The position numbers and the translations under genes were made by a program. A stretch of DNA of 64,000 nucleotides from Mortierella sp. BCC40632 (lineage: Eukaryota > Mortierellomycota > Mortierellomycetes > Mortierellales > Mortierellaceae), in assembly GCA_011634665.1 (NCBI GenBank), contig WAEK01000001.1, positions 387,501-451,500 on the forward strand, written 5' to 3'. Below, one piece after another: positions 1 to 11,569 of the stretch (position 1 is its first letter; each line of letters begins with the position of its first letter). Under the pieces are notes generated by a model. That model made no database searches. It was not told the DNA's origin and saw nothing but the letters and a program-made list of their open reading frames with translations.

Positions 1-1136
1 GAGTCGAGCCAAGTAGGGAGGAAGGAGGAAGAGGAAAGAGTGGAAGGAGGGGGAGGAGGAGAGGGAAAGAAGTACATTCGTTGTGATTGTTTACCAAACG
101 GCATATGCATGGTTCTACATATCCATCCCTCCGTCTTTCTCTTTCACTCTCCCCACTTCCTCTTCTAATCCTCTCTCAAACATCACATAACAGGACAACC
201 CATCCCTACTTTTTTTTTTTTTTTTTCCTTTCCTTTCCTTTCCTTTCCTTTAGCACAGTTGACTAACTCTTGAACTCCCTAAACCATTTGAAAATCATCT
301 AGAGAAAGTGCTGGTGGGATGGAGTTGAGGTCGAGTTGACGGAAGGCGAACACAAGGTTCCAATTCGACTCTGGGCCAGAAGGACATGGACACTTGAGCT
401 GGTTCTCGTCTAGAAGGAGAGAGAGGTTCACGGGCGTGGTCGTGTGAAATGGGGGAAAGGACGGGAGTAGAAGGGCATGGACGTAATGGATTTGGATTGA
501 ACCAAGGACTCAGACTGTAGCCAGGAAGGAGAAAGATCATCTTTTTTTTTGTTATCTGTGCTAAAAGAAGAGGGGAGAAAAAGAGAAAAAGGAAAAAAAA
601 AGGCTCGGTTGGAGGCCAACAATGGGATAAAAACAGGACAATTGACTCTACTATCCATACTCCTCCTTGGAAGACCGGGGCAAACTATGTTTATATTGGA
701 CCTTTTTTTCTTTCTCTAGCCTTCTTTCATCTGATCCATTCGCTGTTTTGTTATTTTCTCCTCATTCCATGGCTACTAGTGCTGCAGCATACGCCGAAAC
801 GCCCATCCCGCTTCTCTGTTTCTTATTTTTTTTTTTCATTCTTTTATTCTACCACCGCACCACAGATACATACATACACCTCATTATTCCCGAACTTCAA
901 TTGCTCTCTCCCACTCCCAATCTTTTTTTTTTTTTTTTATTCAACAGACGACCCGTTTTTTCTTCCCTCCCGCTGACTTTCCACTAAGCATCTTTTCTTC
1001 TATACCACCGGCCCTTATTCTTCTCCCTCTGCCCCTTCCCCTCCACCCAAAAAAAAATTATGTTTCTCTCTTTTTTTCTTTCTTTTTTTTCTTACTTTTT
1101 TTTTCTGGACCAATCTGGGACCAGTTTTAAAGAGCC

Positions 1137-1185
<49 letters not shown>

Positions 1186-1834
1186 TTGATGACAATATAT
1201 ACCTTTTTTTTTTCTTTCTCCCAACTAAACTTCTTTATCTTTCTACTTTTAAAAGAAAAAAAATCATTGGTTTGATTTGAATGATACAACGAACATACCG
1301 GGCTTGGGGCGTTCTATTTGGGACATATTTTGTGGAGTTTGTCCTATATTTTTTTTCTCCTTCTGTCCAACTGTCTGTCCAGTTATCCAGTTATCAATTC
1401 ACGACCTCGGAGATGAAGAGTGGAGGAAGAGAGGAGGGCGGGGGATGACGCTGCCTAAATGGAGGTGGAGGTGAAAAAAAAAAAAAAAAAAAAAAGGCCT
1501 AGGACGCGTGTTCAATAATTGGCTCGTTCATTCAAGAAAGAGGGGAGAGAAAAAAAAAAAAAAAAAGGAGTTGACCAATCAACAGAGTCTGCTGTTGACG
1601 TACAAGTGTCCCTGAGAGGGAGAAACGGAGACAACACAGAAGGACAGATATTGTCCCATCTTCTTTAGCGAGTATTTTAATGGATGATAGGACATTTACA
1701 ACAACATTGCGAAAGGCGAAACTAGTGTCATGAAAAAAAAACCTGCTTTGGTTATGATTAGACAGGGCAACTTTTGTGTTGTTTGGTATTTGAACTAAAA
1801 TGAGTCTAGAGTGATTGGACAAAAAGACGCGTAG
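1..1834. other. Low-complexity sequence with no resolved gene
   Basis: This stretch holds CCTTT repeats (about 228-252), several T runs, a run of about 41 A at 1143-1183 and a second A run near 1475-1494. Short open stretches exist on both strands but none reads as a recognisable protein. The terminal exon at 1835-2005 must have upstream exons, and some may lie here; a candidate fragment with good local composition is at about 1668-1728, but I could not join the pieces with consistent splice phases. Confidence 0.5.
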
Positions 1835-2005
1835 TCCAAGAAGACTGTGTCGCCGAATCAAATCTACGAGAAAGAGTCTTTGGATGATCAGCTGAGTTGT
1901 CTCGAGAACAATGCTGTAGAGAGCGAGAACAAGAAGTGGACTCTCATTCACATCGACCCCAAGTTAGAGTATGTTGTAGTGCCACGACAATATAGAGCAA
2001 GATAA
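1835..2005 (+). CDS. C-terminal exon of an unrecognised protein (5' exons not resolved)
   Basis: I do not recognise this protein. An acceptor ending in TAG at 1831-1834 opens a 56-codon frame that ends with TAA at 2003-2005. It is rich in Glu, Asp, Lys and Asn and ends in a compact hydrophobic/charged segment (residues reading WTLIHIDPKLEYVVVPRQ near the end), which looks like genuine coding sequence and not repeat-driven translation. The upstream in-frame TAG lies in the acceptor itself, so the exon must be joined to something 5'. The next gene is the ELMO-domain gene on the opposite strand, making the two convergent, about 107 bases apart. A chance open frame remains possible. Confidence 0.42.
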   Translation, partial: SKKTVSPNQIYEKESLDDQLSCLENNAVESENKKWTLIHIDPKLEYVVVPRQYRAR

Positions 2006-2112
2006 TAAAACATCGCAAAAAGAAACAATACTCTCCACAAGCTAGGAGATCTGCACAGAAATACGGAGGTTCTTTGGGGGGTTACTATAACTATTATCTT
2101 TCTTTCTTTCCT

Positions 2113-2683
2113 TTACTTTGTCTTTCTAGTCTCTAACTCAATAACCTCCGCCTTCTCAGAGGTCGTATGGTCCTGCTTAGACCCATGTCCATGAACATGT
2201 CCGGAGCGCTGTTGTTGTCCAGGGATAATAACTTCCTTGGTGTCATGCCTAAGCATCAATGGTCTCCGCTTCATCAACTGTTTCTCAATTGTCCCCTTGA
2301 ACTCTGCAAACAGCCGCTCGAAATCCATGATTGAGGGTCTTGGCTCCAGAGTCGTCCAGTAGCTGTTGAAGCAGTGGAACAGATAACCTTTTCATTCAGG
2401 AAGGATAGGGAGAGAATGAGCGAGAGGGATGCCGTGTGTACAATAGGTGGATTTAGATATCACGAGCCAAGATTCTTGCATCCACTTCCAAATGTGAAAC
2501 AAATCAACCTCCATCTTCATGATGGACTATTAAACAACTTACAGTACAACTCGTGGTACACTGAGCGATCCGTTCCAAACAAAAAGAGATAGTATTGGAG
2601 TTGTCGGGTACGAAGGATTTGCACTGCAAACGCCGTGATATTGATTCCAACAATCGCAAAGGAATACCTATCAATACGTAATT

Positions 2684-2724
<41 letters not shown>

Positions 2725-3717
2725 TGAGTTCATGCACCAAAGAGCACTGGGCAGCAAGGATCGAATATAGTCTTTTTGAGAATCCTTTACCATGAAATAT
2801 CGTCATGTGAGCACTCAAGCGCGTGCTTGGATGAAATAGGGTAATGCTTTGCATAGTACACAAGGTCATCTAATCCCAGCATGCCTATTGTCGTGAATAG
2901 AGTCAAGTGTCCAAGGTTGAGTTTCTCAATGTCATTCTTGCATCAAGAAGGGACAACAAAGCACTTGAGAGAGAAGACTCTATTCGGGCCTTTGATGTGG
3001 TTCCGACTCTTTTTAAAGATGAGCAAAACAAAAGAACATACCCATTCCTCGAAAATCTGTTGCTGGGTCCTTTCCCTGAAATCCAATCTGCAATTATAGT
3101 AACCACGGGGAACGGAGGATAACACACAATGAGTATTTTTGCCCTTTTTCCAGGTGCTTTTTTTTTTTTTTTTTTTTTTTCCTCGCAGGTACCCGATCCA
3201 ACTGCACTCTACTTTGTCATCAAACGTCAAAGCTGTGATAGAAGGTGTCTTCCTTTTTCTTTTTTTTTGTACAGTCTACTCCTGAAAGGGGGGGGGGGCT
3301 AAACACGCTTTGACTGAATATCATGCAAATGCAACAGGACTTTGCTTACATCGGTCCACTGCTTCGTATATCTGTTTTCAAGCTTCTCACTCGGACGGAG
3401 CATGTCCCACAGCTAAGAAGAAACAACCACAAGGCAAGACAAGCAAGGAAAAGAAAGCAGGGAGAGCTGAGTTTAGGTCACAAGGCAGTGCCTCAAGGTC
3501 TCTGGGGTAACACAACCTTTTCACCCTTCCTTTCAAGAACTCTTTTTTCTATTTCAGTTGGTTCAGTAAACGTTACCAGTCGCAGCCTTCGTTCGTGGGC
3601 AACGTTGGTCGTATCGAATTTGGTATGGACACGCTGATTGACCTCCCTTGCAAGTTGATGAGTGGATGCAATCCGGTTCAATGCATACTGAAGCTTCTTG
3701 GCTGCAAATCTATCCAT
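2113..3717 (-). CDS. ELMO domain-containing protein (ELMOD-type Arf/Arl GAP)
   Basis: Six exons read on the minus strand: 3717-3517, 3412-3350, 3087-3042, 2884-2791, 2667-2543, 2387-2113, giving 267 aa with all phases consistent. The ELMO domain runs from about residue 65 to 210. Diagnostic motifs are LWDMLRP (68-74), the block IGFQGKDPATDFRGMG (89-104), LGLDDLVYYAKHYP (106-119), YSFAIVGINIT (136-146) and IMDFERLFAEF (196-206). In animals and plants, ELMOD proteins act as GTPase-activating proteins for Arf/Arl GTPases on endomembranes; the Arg in DFRG (R101) is the conserved residue needed for GAP activity. The length matches single-domain ELMOD proteins, not the larger ELMO/CED-12 scaffolds, and no PH domain is visible. 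Introns hold the A run at 2684-2719 and the T run near 3159-3180. Family assignment is firm; the partner GTPase is unknown. Confidence 0.93.
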
Positions 3718-4362
3718 TCATGAGTGGAAGACGGAACAAATTGGAAAGAATATGGTTAGCTACACTCTCCCGCCGACAGCCACCTGCCCAGTGAATCATT
3801 TTTTTTCAATGTGCTCCCTTTTAGCACATGTCATTCTAGGATAAATCGAGTCCTGAGGAAAGAAAACAAAAAAAGGGCCTTAAACTTTGGTCATTGAAAA
3901 TAATAATAATAAATGACGGAGAAACCCTTTTCGTGCCGATCTCTGCTGCTTCAAATGTGTCCCCAGTTCCAGATGGAAGGAAGAGAAGGAAGAGAGAGAG
4001 ATAGAGAGAAAGAGAGAGAGAGGGAATAACAACAGCCCCACACCTTCCCGCTCCATCCTGTCAGCTCGTCCGAGACCCTTTCTCTTGTCATCTGGGTTGG
4101 TCGTCTCCTCTCCTTCCCTCGCCCTAATCCCCACCAAAAGTAAAAAAGCCCTTTTCTTTCCATGTGGGAATCCAAGAGCATAATGCACAACACATATACT
4201 CAGCCCATGCTCGCCCCTTCTTCCTCCTCCTTTGTGTCCCTGAGCCATTACAAATGCGAGCCACTCTGTTGAGCTGCGCGTTGGAGCTGATCCCCACGCA
4301 CGCCCAATTTTTTTTTTTTTTGCTTACTACAGCACTAACGCTGTAAGCATTCCTCTGTGTCT
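3718..4362. other. Intergenic: upstream region of the ELMO gene
   Basis: Contains a GA-rich tract at about 3990-4023, which is CT-rich on the coding strand of the ELMO gene, and a T run at 4309-4321. No convincing gene is seen. The 3' end of the next minus-strand gene abuts it. Confidence 0.6.
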
Positions 4363-4888
4363 TCAAAAAGTCGGCGCTAGGGTGGTCAGGGCATAGCACC
4401 CACGCTCGGGCACATGTAGAGATGTAAGGCTACACAACAGAATAGATAATAGCAACAACCACGAAACAGACCTTGCAGGAAAAGACAAAGAAAAGAAAAG
4501 AAAAGAAAAGAAAAAGAAAAAACTTATTCTTACGAGGTGAGTGATCCGAGATCTGGGAACCTCTTCTTTCGCAGGATTTGGTGAGTGATCTGGGCCAAAT
4601 CATGTTCAGGCGCCTCCAGTTCTCGTCTCTCGACCTATTAAGCAGGTAAGAGAAAGCGAGGAAAGAAATATAGACAGGGTTCAGTTTACGGGCATTTGAG
4701 ATCATTCAATGTCTCTCCAATACAGAAGGGGAGCCATGTGGGAGGCTAAGAGAGGTCTGCTCTCTCTCCATTCGTCTACTCTCTCCTTCTTCTCCTCTCC
4801 CGTGTGCCGTTACTGTTTTTTGACCTAACACCGTGCATATGATTGAGAGAGAGATCGAAGCTGCGTAGTGTAAAAAAGGTGGGGTAAA

Positions 4889-4928
<40 letters not shown>

Positions 4929-5101
4929 ATAAAGGTGCATGTTCCAGTCAAGACCAGTCATCTAAAAAGCCCGCTTTCTCGTCATTACCGTCAGCTGCTT
5001 TGAAAAGAGGACGCATCGGTCTAGCGAGACAAAACGAGCGGACGCACGAGCTTGTTAATAAGAGGGAAAAAATGAACAAAGCAAACCACAGTATGCTAAA
5101 C

Positions 5102-5175
<74 letters not shown>

Positions 5176-5948
5176 TCTCTCTCTTCAATCTCATTACCAA
5201 TGCGATAAACCATGCCAGCAATAGCTCGCCGCTGACGCATGTCAAGCTTTGTCTGGACATCGTGAGCACTGATCTGGTGACTATTCCCTTGGCGCGCCGC
5301 TGCAGAAGTTGATGATGAACTATCAGAGGTCGTCGAAGATGAGGCATCATCACTGTCAAGCTCAGATGAATGCACAGTGTGGTGGTTGGCTGTAGAAGAG
5401 ACCAAGGTCGAAGTCGAGTCTCCACGGGCACTATTCAAGGCATTGGAGGAAGGATGCAGCTCGACAGCGGTCGAAACAGAAAGGCTGCTACTACTCTCCG
5501 CTTCTTGGGACCCAGTAGCAGCCGAGGATAAAGTTCTTGGACGTTGAGACAACAGCTTTTGCTTCTCAGTAGCCGTGGATCCGTTGGCATCTGAAATGGC
5601 CGAGTTGGTTGAGTTCCGAGAGGAGACCGAGTCTGTGGAGATACGGCCGTTGGTAGCGGCGGCGGTTGAAGAGGAGTCGTGTTCATTCGAAGGAATGTCG
5701 TGGAGGAGAATGAGTTGGTCGAGGGGTGAGGATGAAGAACAGATTCGAGAGAGCTCTGTGGATCGGTCAAAAAAGCCGTAGATATACTTGAAGGCACGGT
5801 AGAGGTAGAGGAGGATCTGATTCTGATAGATGGAATTGTAGAGGACGAGATTGACCCATTGACGGACATGAAAGCGGATTGAGGTGATGATTGTCCTCTG
5901 CGCTGTGTGTGGGTTGATGTTGCCTGGGGCACCGTTGTGGTCAGACAT
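4363..5948 (-). CDS. Unrecognised Ser/Thr-rich protein, four exons
   Basis: I do not recognise this gene. Proposed exons are 5948-5198, 5020-4989, 4634-4534 and 4429-4363 (316 aa), all with GT-AG borders and matching phases. Residues about 15-75 are aromatic and hydrophobic (for example NLVLYNSIYQNQILLYLYRAF) and could be membrane-associated helices. Residues 90-225 are a Ser/Thr/Asn/Ala-rich disordered stretch, and the C-terminal part is charged (ELEAPEHDLAQITHQILRKK). The Met at 5948 is chosen because the upstream frame is translated GA repeat. The 32-base second exon and the last exon are the least certain. Intron 1 begins just after the donor with a long GA tract (on the plus strand, CT at 5105-5184). 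Confidence 0.58.
5105..5184. repeat. (CT)n microsatellite inside an intron
   Basis: About 80 bases of nearly pure CT on the plus strand lie in intron 1 of the 4.4-5.9 kb minus-strand gene, directly beside its donor site. On the transcribed strand the intron therefore starts with GA repeats. Confidence 0.95.
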
Positions 5949-6161
5949 TGGAGGGGCGAGAGAGAGAGGAGAAAAAGAGAGAGGAAGAGAAAGAGAGAGA
6001 AAGAGAGAGAGAGGAGAGCACAAATAAGAAAGAAAGAAAGAAAGAAGAAGGAGAAGAAGGAGAAGAAGGAGAAGAAGAAGAAAGAAGTGTTCAGTCAGAC
6101 GGTTGCATTTTGACGTGTCAGTAAGTCGAATGGCGACGAATGGGGAAAAGAGAGGGGTCGC

Positions 6162-7393
6162 ATGTCACACTCCAGATTTGGATATGCACACGTGATGGAC
6201 ACCGCTCATCACTGAGGATTCTTCATCCGAACGGACAAGTCCAGCACCGCATGGCTAGTCGTTCAGCAAACCTTCTCCTTCAGCCTCTCTCCATCGTCTC
6301 CAAGGAACAAGCAGGCAGGAACCTGAGGCACTAGACCAGTATCTATTAAAAAGAAGTCGCAGAGCAGAAAACCTTCAGCAAGTCTTGATCACCTGTTTCG
6401 TTCGTAAGAACACACAACATGGTCGAGAATATGGATTCTTCCTCGCTCTGAGTCTCTCGCTGGATAAATCTACAACAGACCAAAAAGAAGCAAAGCCTCG
6501 TGTCTACCTGATGGTCTAATTGCAAGAAGACGTCCATATGGATGCGTCTTCTGTGGAGTTGGGAGAGTCTGAAAAATCGCAAGACACAAATGCGGGTTCA
6601 GTAGCGTTCAGCAACATGCCCGGTCAGCTTAGAGAGACTATCGTGGCACAAGTCGTGGTCATCTGTCGATTGCACCTACTAATTCAGTCCTTGGAATCCG
6701 AGATCTTGGTGGTAACTTTCCAAGATGTATCGACAAACGCAAAAGGTAGAGAGACAGCCGCTAGCACTTTCGGTCCTCAAGCTTCCTTCTAGCTAATCCC
6801 AGAATCTAAAGCATTGTCCCTGGCTGAGGATCAACTGAGTACATTCGGTCGCAATGGGCACAAATCTATTAGGTAGGATATGGTTCTTATGAACCTTTGA
6901 AAGAAAAAAGGGAAAAAAAAAGAGTTGATGCTCGACCTCACTTTCTCTTTCTCTTTTATCACCAAACTGCGCATTCAACGTGTCAGGGGGAGAAGATGCT
7001 TCCCCACACAACTCTTTGTCACTTGTCGATCTTGATCCCTTGGCCAAACCTGACCTCTTACCACTCTCTCTTCGTTTACCCCAACATACCAGATACGGCA
7101 CAGATCCTCTTGGAAGAAGCCTTTTCTTGCTCTTCATCATCCATGCAAAAGAGGCACTCGACTTTGATTTTCATGCTGACCGATCCATTAGGCAGGTTTC
7201 CGGGGTAAAGGAAAGTGGAGAATAGAAGCAGCCCTAGTTTTCGCGTTTGGACCCCTTTCATATATTATTCTTCTATGCAATGAGAGTGGTGACCATTGTT
7301 CTTGTGAGCGCTATCATTAGCTTTCAGCATCAATGGCTCCATGCGCCTGTGTACTCCAGACCATCGGACATGAAGAACAAAAAGTCAAGCTGA
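6162..7393 (+). CDS. Unrecognised spliced protein (about 229 aa)
   Basis: I do not recognise this gene. Exons of consistent phase can be joined as 6162-6191, 6259-6403, 6527-6711, 6793-6838, 6987-7204 and 7328-7393, ending with TGA at 7391-7393. The best-supported parts are EALDQYLLKRSRRAENLQQV, the helix-like run VVVICRLHLLIQSLESEIL, and the long fifth exon, which reads coherently (DLDPLAKPDLLPLSLRLP, then RSLFLLFIIHAKEALDFDF). No signal peptide or clear membrane helix is seen. The end of exon 4 is ambiguous because two donors in the same phase (6839 and 6848) are possible, and the first exon of ten codons is a guess. The gene ends 462 bases before COX8 and is read in the same direction. Confidence 0.55.
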
Positions 7394-7855
7394 CTCTGGA
7401 ACCAGAGAGAAGAAGAATCACCCATGTGCCTAATTGCTCCCGAACTGGCGGGCTGAGCAATAAAAAAAAACGCCAGAGGTGCAGACCAGCCAGACCGAGG
7501 TTGAGAATTCTTAGTCTCCCCTGACCAATGCAGACCATCTCGGTCAACAAACCCAACACATCGGGGCTTGCTTTCGAGTGACATCGATGTATGCGGCTCC
7601 GAAACATCAAGAGAAGAGAGAGAATACACACGCACGCACAACACACACGGCTAAAAAAGAGTGGACAGCATGGCCTCTGGCAATGACAAAGGCAGTAGAA
7701 AGCGAGACATTGTGCTCTTCGTGTCCCAAACCCTTTCCGATCCTCGTCCCCTTTATATATTCCCGTCGATTTCTCGCACTCTCTCTCTCTCTTCTCTCTC
7801 TTCTTCCCATTCACTCATCCACCCACTCTCCTAACACGAAATCCTTTCACCAAAA
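7394..7855 (+). promoter_or_regulatory. Upstream region of COX8 with coding-strand CT tract
   Basis: This interval separates the unknown 6.2-7.4 kb gene from COX8. It includes a TATATA-like sequence at about 7754-7759 followed by a CT-rich tract at 7778-7807, about 50 bases before the COX8 start codon. No gene is seen in it. Confidence 0.5.
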
Positions 7856-8994
7856 ATGAACGCCGCTGTCTTTGCCCGCTCCGGAATGCGCGCCAGCACC
7901 ATGGCCCGCGCCACTCCCCTTCGCACCCACTACTCCAACACGAATGGCACGGTAATGTATTTTCTCCTTGGCTTTTTTTCTCTTCATTCATTCATTCGTT
8001 CATTTATTCAGGATAAAAGATGAACGCGCCGGAGGAAGGAACGCGGACAGCAGAGGAAGGGTGAAGGGGCGGATGAGCAGGATCCCAGGACAGTCGAGGA
8101 CGAATAGCACCTGATATGGAATTATGCGAATCATTTTTTTTTTTCTTTGCAGGAACAGATAAGCGGATGGATCATTCATCTATTCGCTTGTCCATTCATC
8201 CACCCATCGACTAGATGGATGGATGAGTGGATGATCAGTCCTACTACACAGGACCGTAGAACGACCGACGCGTCTTTTGCATCGTCATTGAAGGGAAAAA
8301 AAAAAAAGAAGAGAGAACGAGCGGAGGTGTAAAAAAAATCTTCAGGAGAGCTTTTTTTTTCTCTCTCTGTCGCCCTCTCTTTTCCGAGTGTTTGTGGAGA
8401 AGAGATCGAGCTTCTCTCCGAGTGATGAGAGAGCATTCTCCGACTTCTCAGGGCCTGGCATCTCATCTAGAGCTCTGCGATCCAGACGCGATCTAGGACC
8501 AAGAATCTAATGAAAGCTGATGAAAACCGATTCGGATGAATCAAAGGCAAACTCGATCTCGGACCTCTCGGCACTGCCGGAGGATTGCTCCTCTCTCTAC
8601 CCTGTGCCTGCCTTCCTTCTGTTTCTCATTTTTTCTCCTCCGACACACACACACACACACACACACACATTTCTTCTGGAGGGTGCAACCAGAAGACACT
8701 GCTTCCCGGATAGGCCCATTATAGCATCGAGAAAGGAGGGAATTGCTTCAACTACTGTAGCTGTAGTGGGTAGTAACAGAAGCTGAAAAAGTAACTGAGG
8801 TACAAGAGAGACGTGTATGTCTAACTCTTCTTCTTCCTCTTCGTCTCTTTATTGATGCGATGTAATAGAACATTCCCTTCTCGACCAAGAACAAGGTCGT
8901 TTTGGCCACTGGCATGACCGGTATCCTCGGTGTTGGCTTCGTCCTCCCCTTTATCGCCGGTCTCTGGCAGGCCCACAAGGCTGGCCGCGTCTAA
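7856..8994 (+). CDS. COX8: Cytochrome c oxidase subunit 8 (mammalian VIIc type)
   Basis: Two exons, 7856-7951 and 8869-8994, encode a 73-aa precursor. It is a small nuclear-encoded subunit of respiratory complex IV in the mitochondrial inner membrane. The first exon encodes 32 residues rich in Arg, Ala, Ser and Thr with no acidic residue, a typical mitochondrial presequence (RSGMRASTMARATPLR). The second exon encodes the mature subunit: the family signature NIPFSTKNK is followed by one transmembrane helix containing GFVLPFIAGLW and a short basic tail (QAHKAGRV). This matches the yeast Cox8 and animal COX7C pattern of IPF, a gap, GF..PF and a final Q..K.G. The 917-base intron is very long for this gene and falls exactly between the presequence and the mature domain. 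It contains a CA microsatellite at 8643-8669 and GGAT/ATCC-type short inverted repeats at about 8165-8235. Confidence 0.94.
8643..8669. repeat. (CA)n microsatellite in the COX8 intron
   Basis: Thirteen or so uninterrupted CA units are directly visible within the long COX8 intron. Confidence 0.95.
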
Positions 8995-9270
8995 GTCGTA
9001 GCTCGCCTCTCCTCTACTCTCTCTTCACCAACCATCCTTTTCATCGTTCGATAGACAATGGTCAGGACAATTTTACCACACTCATCCTCTCCCACTCTCT
9101 TACACATGCAAAAAAGAAAAAAAAAATAAAAGCGAGCAGTCGTTTTTGTGCAAGAACTGCCATCGAAAGAAACAAAGCAATCTTTCATATTGTCCAGATA
9201 GGATCGTGCGCTAATGGTTAAAAAAACAAAGTATCTATCTCCTTCTTTCCCATTTCCACTGTTAAATCAA

Positions 9271-9309
<39 letters not shown>

Positions 9310-9346
9310 GAAAGACTCCTTCCGGTCTGGCTCACGTTCTTCTTCT
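8995..9346. other. Convergent intergenic space between COX8 and the KH gene
   Basis: The 3' flanks of COX8 (plus) and the KH-domain gene (minus) meet here. There is a run of about 34 A at 9272-9305 and several A-rich motifs that could serve polyadenylation on the plus strand. No gene is seen. Confidence 0.6.
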
Positions 9347-10815
9347 CTACTGGCGGTTTCTCTCGCTCTCCAGACGCGAGTAAAGAAGATAGACTGCCAT
9401 CTGGTTGGACTCGGGTGTACCGGTGATGGTCACCAGACGTTCGTTGCTGTTGCCGTGGGGCTCATTGATCTTGATATGCGATCCAGACATTTGACGGATC
9501 TCGTTGATCTTGGATCCACCCTTGCCAATCACGCTACCCACCAACTCGTTCGGGATAAAGATCTGCTGTGCCTGCGTGCCTCCTCCCATGCCTCCAGACG
9601 CAGAGCCTGCGCTACTCATGCCCATGCCCGAGTGTCCGCCAGAACCCATGTAGTCGTGTCCACCACCGCCACCGTAGGGTCCCATACCTCCACTCTGAGG
9701 GCCGTAACCTCCACCACCATAGTAGGGGGACGACGAGTGGTGTGAGTGAGCACCACCATAGGGGCCTCCAGCATGAGTCATTGGTTGGAATCCTCGGCCC
9801 ATGGGTCGGTAGAGGACCACGTTCGCATTCCGATCACGGTCGCTGTTCTCCTGCAGGACCACACCCACATGGTAGACAGCAATGTGGATCGCGTCTGGGA
9901 CTCCTGTCACTGTGATAGTACGCTCCGTGGAGCCGGGCATCATCTCCTCTGAGGCAACAAGTCGTGCCCCAGAAGCCTCTTGGATCTCCTTGATCTTGGA
10001 TCCACCCTTTCCGATCACGGAACCCATCCTGTGGTGTGCTACCAACAGACGGATGGCTGTCGACTCTGTCTCAGGGCTCGAGTCTGGCTCGACATGCTCA
10101 GCAATAATCTTTTGCGCAACCAATGAGTAGGCCTAGTGGGTCGTTTCAGGTAATCATGGTTGTGAGCATTCATTTATGGCGGGTGTTGATCCAAGACCAG
10201 TAGAGCCATTCTCAATGAAGACTTTTTCTTGTCATTTCATATATATATTTCTCTTACCTTGGCAACAGTATCCAATGGACCTGAGACCGTCAAGACGCGT
10301 TCATGAGCACCCTGGACAATCTCTGAGATGGTCACACGGGCACCGGATTGTTCACGGATATCGCTCACGTTCTTGCCAGACTTGCCAATGATCACACCTG
10401 CGTCCTTTGAAGAGACCAGCGAGCGCATTGCCATGGTTGGTGGTACATCCCCATCCGCACCCTCGTTGCTCTTCATCTTGACTAGAAGGATTTTATGCAA
10501 ATAGGCATGGTAAATATCCAGAGCAAGCAAGGGTACAAAGAGGAGAAACCAACAAAAAGAAGACAAATGTCAATGTCAGAAACAAAAAGAAAAGGAGAGA
10601 AAAGAGAGAAAGTGCTTACTGTCATCTGACTTGCGACGACGATGCTGAGGTCGCTGAGGCGAAGAAGAATTTGAGTCATTGACGGCAGCACGCTTGTACC
10701 GGCGGTCTTCCGAGTCCGAGTCATGATCGTCCGACTCGTCCAGGCCTCTCTTCTTGTCGCGATCCTCCACCTTTGCGCCATTGTTAATATCGATCTTTTG
10801 CTCTGAGTCGGACAT
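9347..10815 (-). CDS. Three-KH-domain RNA-binding protein (PCBP/hnRNP K/Hek2-like)
   Basis: Three exons, 10815-10620, 10481-10258 and 10132-9347, give 401 aa. The acidic, Lys/Arg-rich N-terminus (1-80) contains a likely nuclear localisation segment (HRRRKSDD). It is followed by KH1 with the loop GVIIGKSG (about 94-101), KH2 with GSVIGKGG (177-184) and, after a Gly/Tyr/His/Ser-rich linker of about 90 residues, KH3 with GSVIGKGG near 340. All three GxxG loops that contact single-stranded RNA or DNA are intact. The 2+1 KH layout with a glycine-rich spacer is that of poly(C)-binding proteins and yeast Pbp2/Hek2, which control mRNA stability, localisation and telomere functions. Which of these roles applies cannot be told from sequence. 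The gene converges on COX8. Confidence 0.95.
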
Positions 10816-11560
10816 TTTCTTTTTTCTTTTTTCTTTTTCTTGTTCTTACGTTGTTCTCTCTTTCTTAGGCAACAAGATGCACTTCTTTAGAACTTCTTTT
10901 TTTTTTCTTTTCCTTTCTTTTCCTTTCTTTTCCTTTCTTCCTTTTTTCAGATCCTGTGCTGAGTAGACCACGAGGACAGAGTGGTGCAGTAAGAGGCGAA
11001 GCTGTAGCTTTGCGGGGGGCTGCAGATTCAAACAACGAGTAAAAAAACAAGGACAAGGAGTGGTAAAGGGGGAGGCTTGAGTGGGAGGGAGAGAGAGGCA
11101 GAGGCAGGGGCAAGCAAGAAGACGGACAAGGACGGGTTCGGCTCAGGGAAATGCTGTGCAGGACGAGTAGTTTTTTTTGTTTGTTTGGACAGGACGGGAG
11201 CAGGACAGGACGAAAGGGCTGGGCACGAACGTGAAACGCTTTCGAGGATGGTTGGTCGTGAAGAGGATTTGGTTGGTCAGGGAGATATGGTTGGTGGCAG
11301 GGCTATGAGCTGGTTACATGGAGAGAGAGAGAGAGAGAGAAAAGTAGAGAGAGAAAAGTAGAGAGATACAAGAGAGTCATTGGAGAAGGGAGAGGGCACG
11401 CGGGTGAGAAAGGGTTAGGCATGGCTGAGAGGAAAGTGAAAGAGAGAAAAAGAGAGAGAGATAGAAAGAAAGAGAAAGAGAAAGAGAGAGAGAGAGAGAG
11501 AAAGAGAACGAGAGAATCCAATTCATGCTTGGGCGTCTCTATGTTTGCAGAGTTCCATCC
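10816..11560. other. Upstream region of the KH gene, low complexity
   Basis: Begins with T-rich and CCTTT-type repeats (about 10815-10945), then purine-rich sequence with GA tracts at about 11321-11370 and 11448-11510 on the plus strand, which are CT on the coding strand of the KH gene. No gene is supported. Confidence 0.6.
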
Positions 11561-11569
11561 ATTCGTAAT

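Noticed and set aside
5055..5197. Continuation of the 4.4-5.9 kb minus-strand frame into Arg-Glu repeats
   Set aside because: A good GTAATG donor precedes the repeat, so the Arg-Glu run is intronic.
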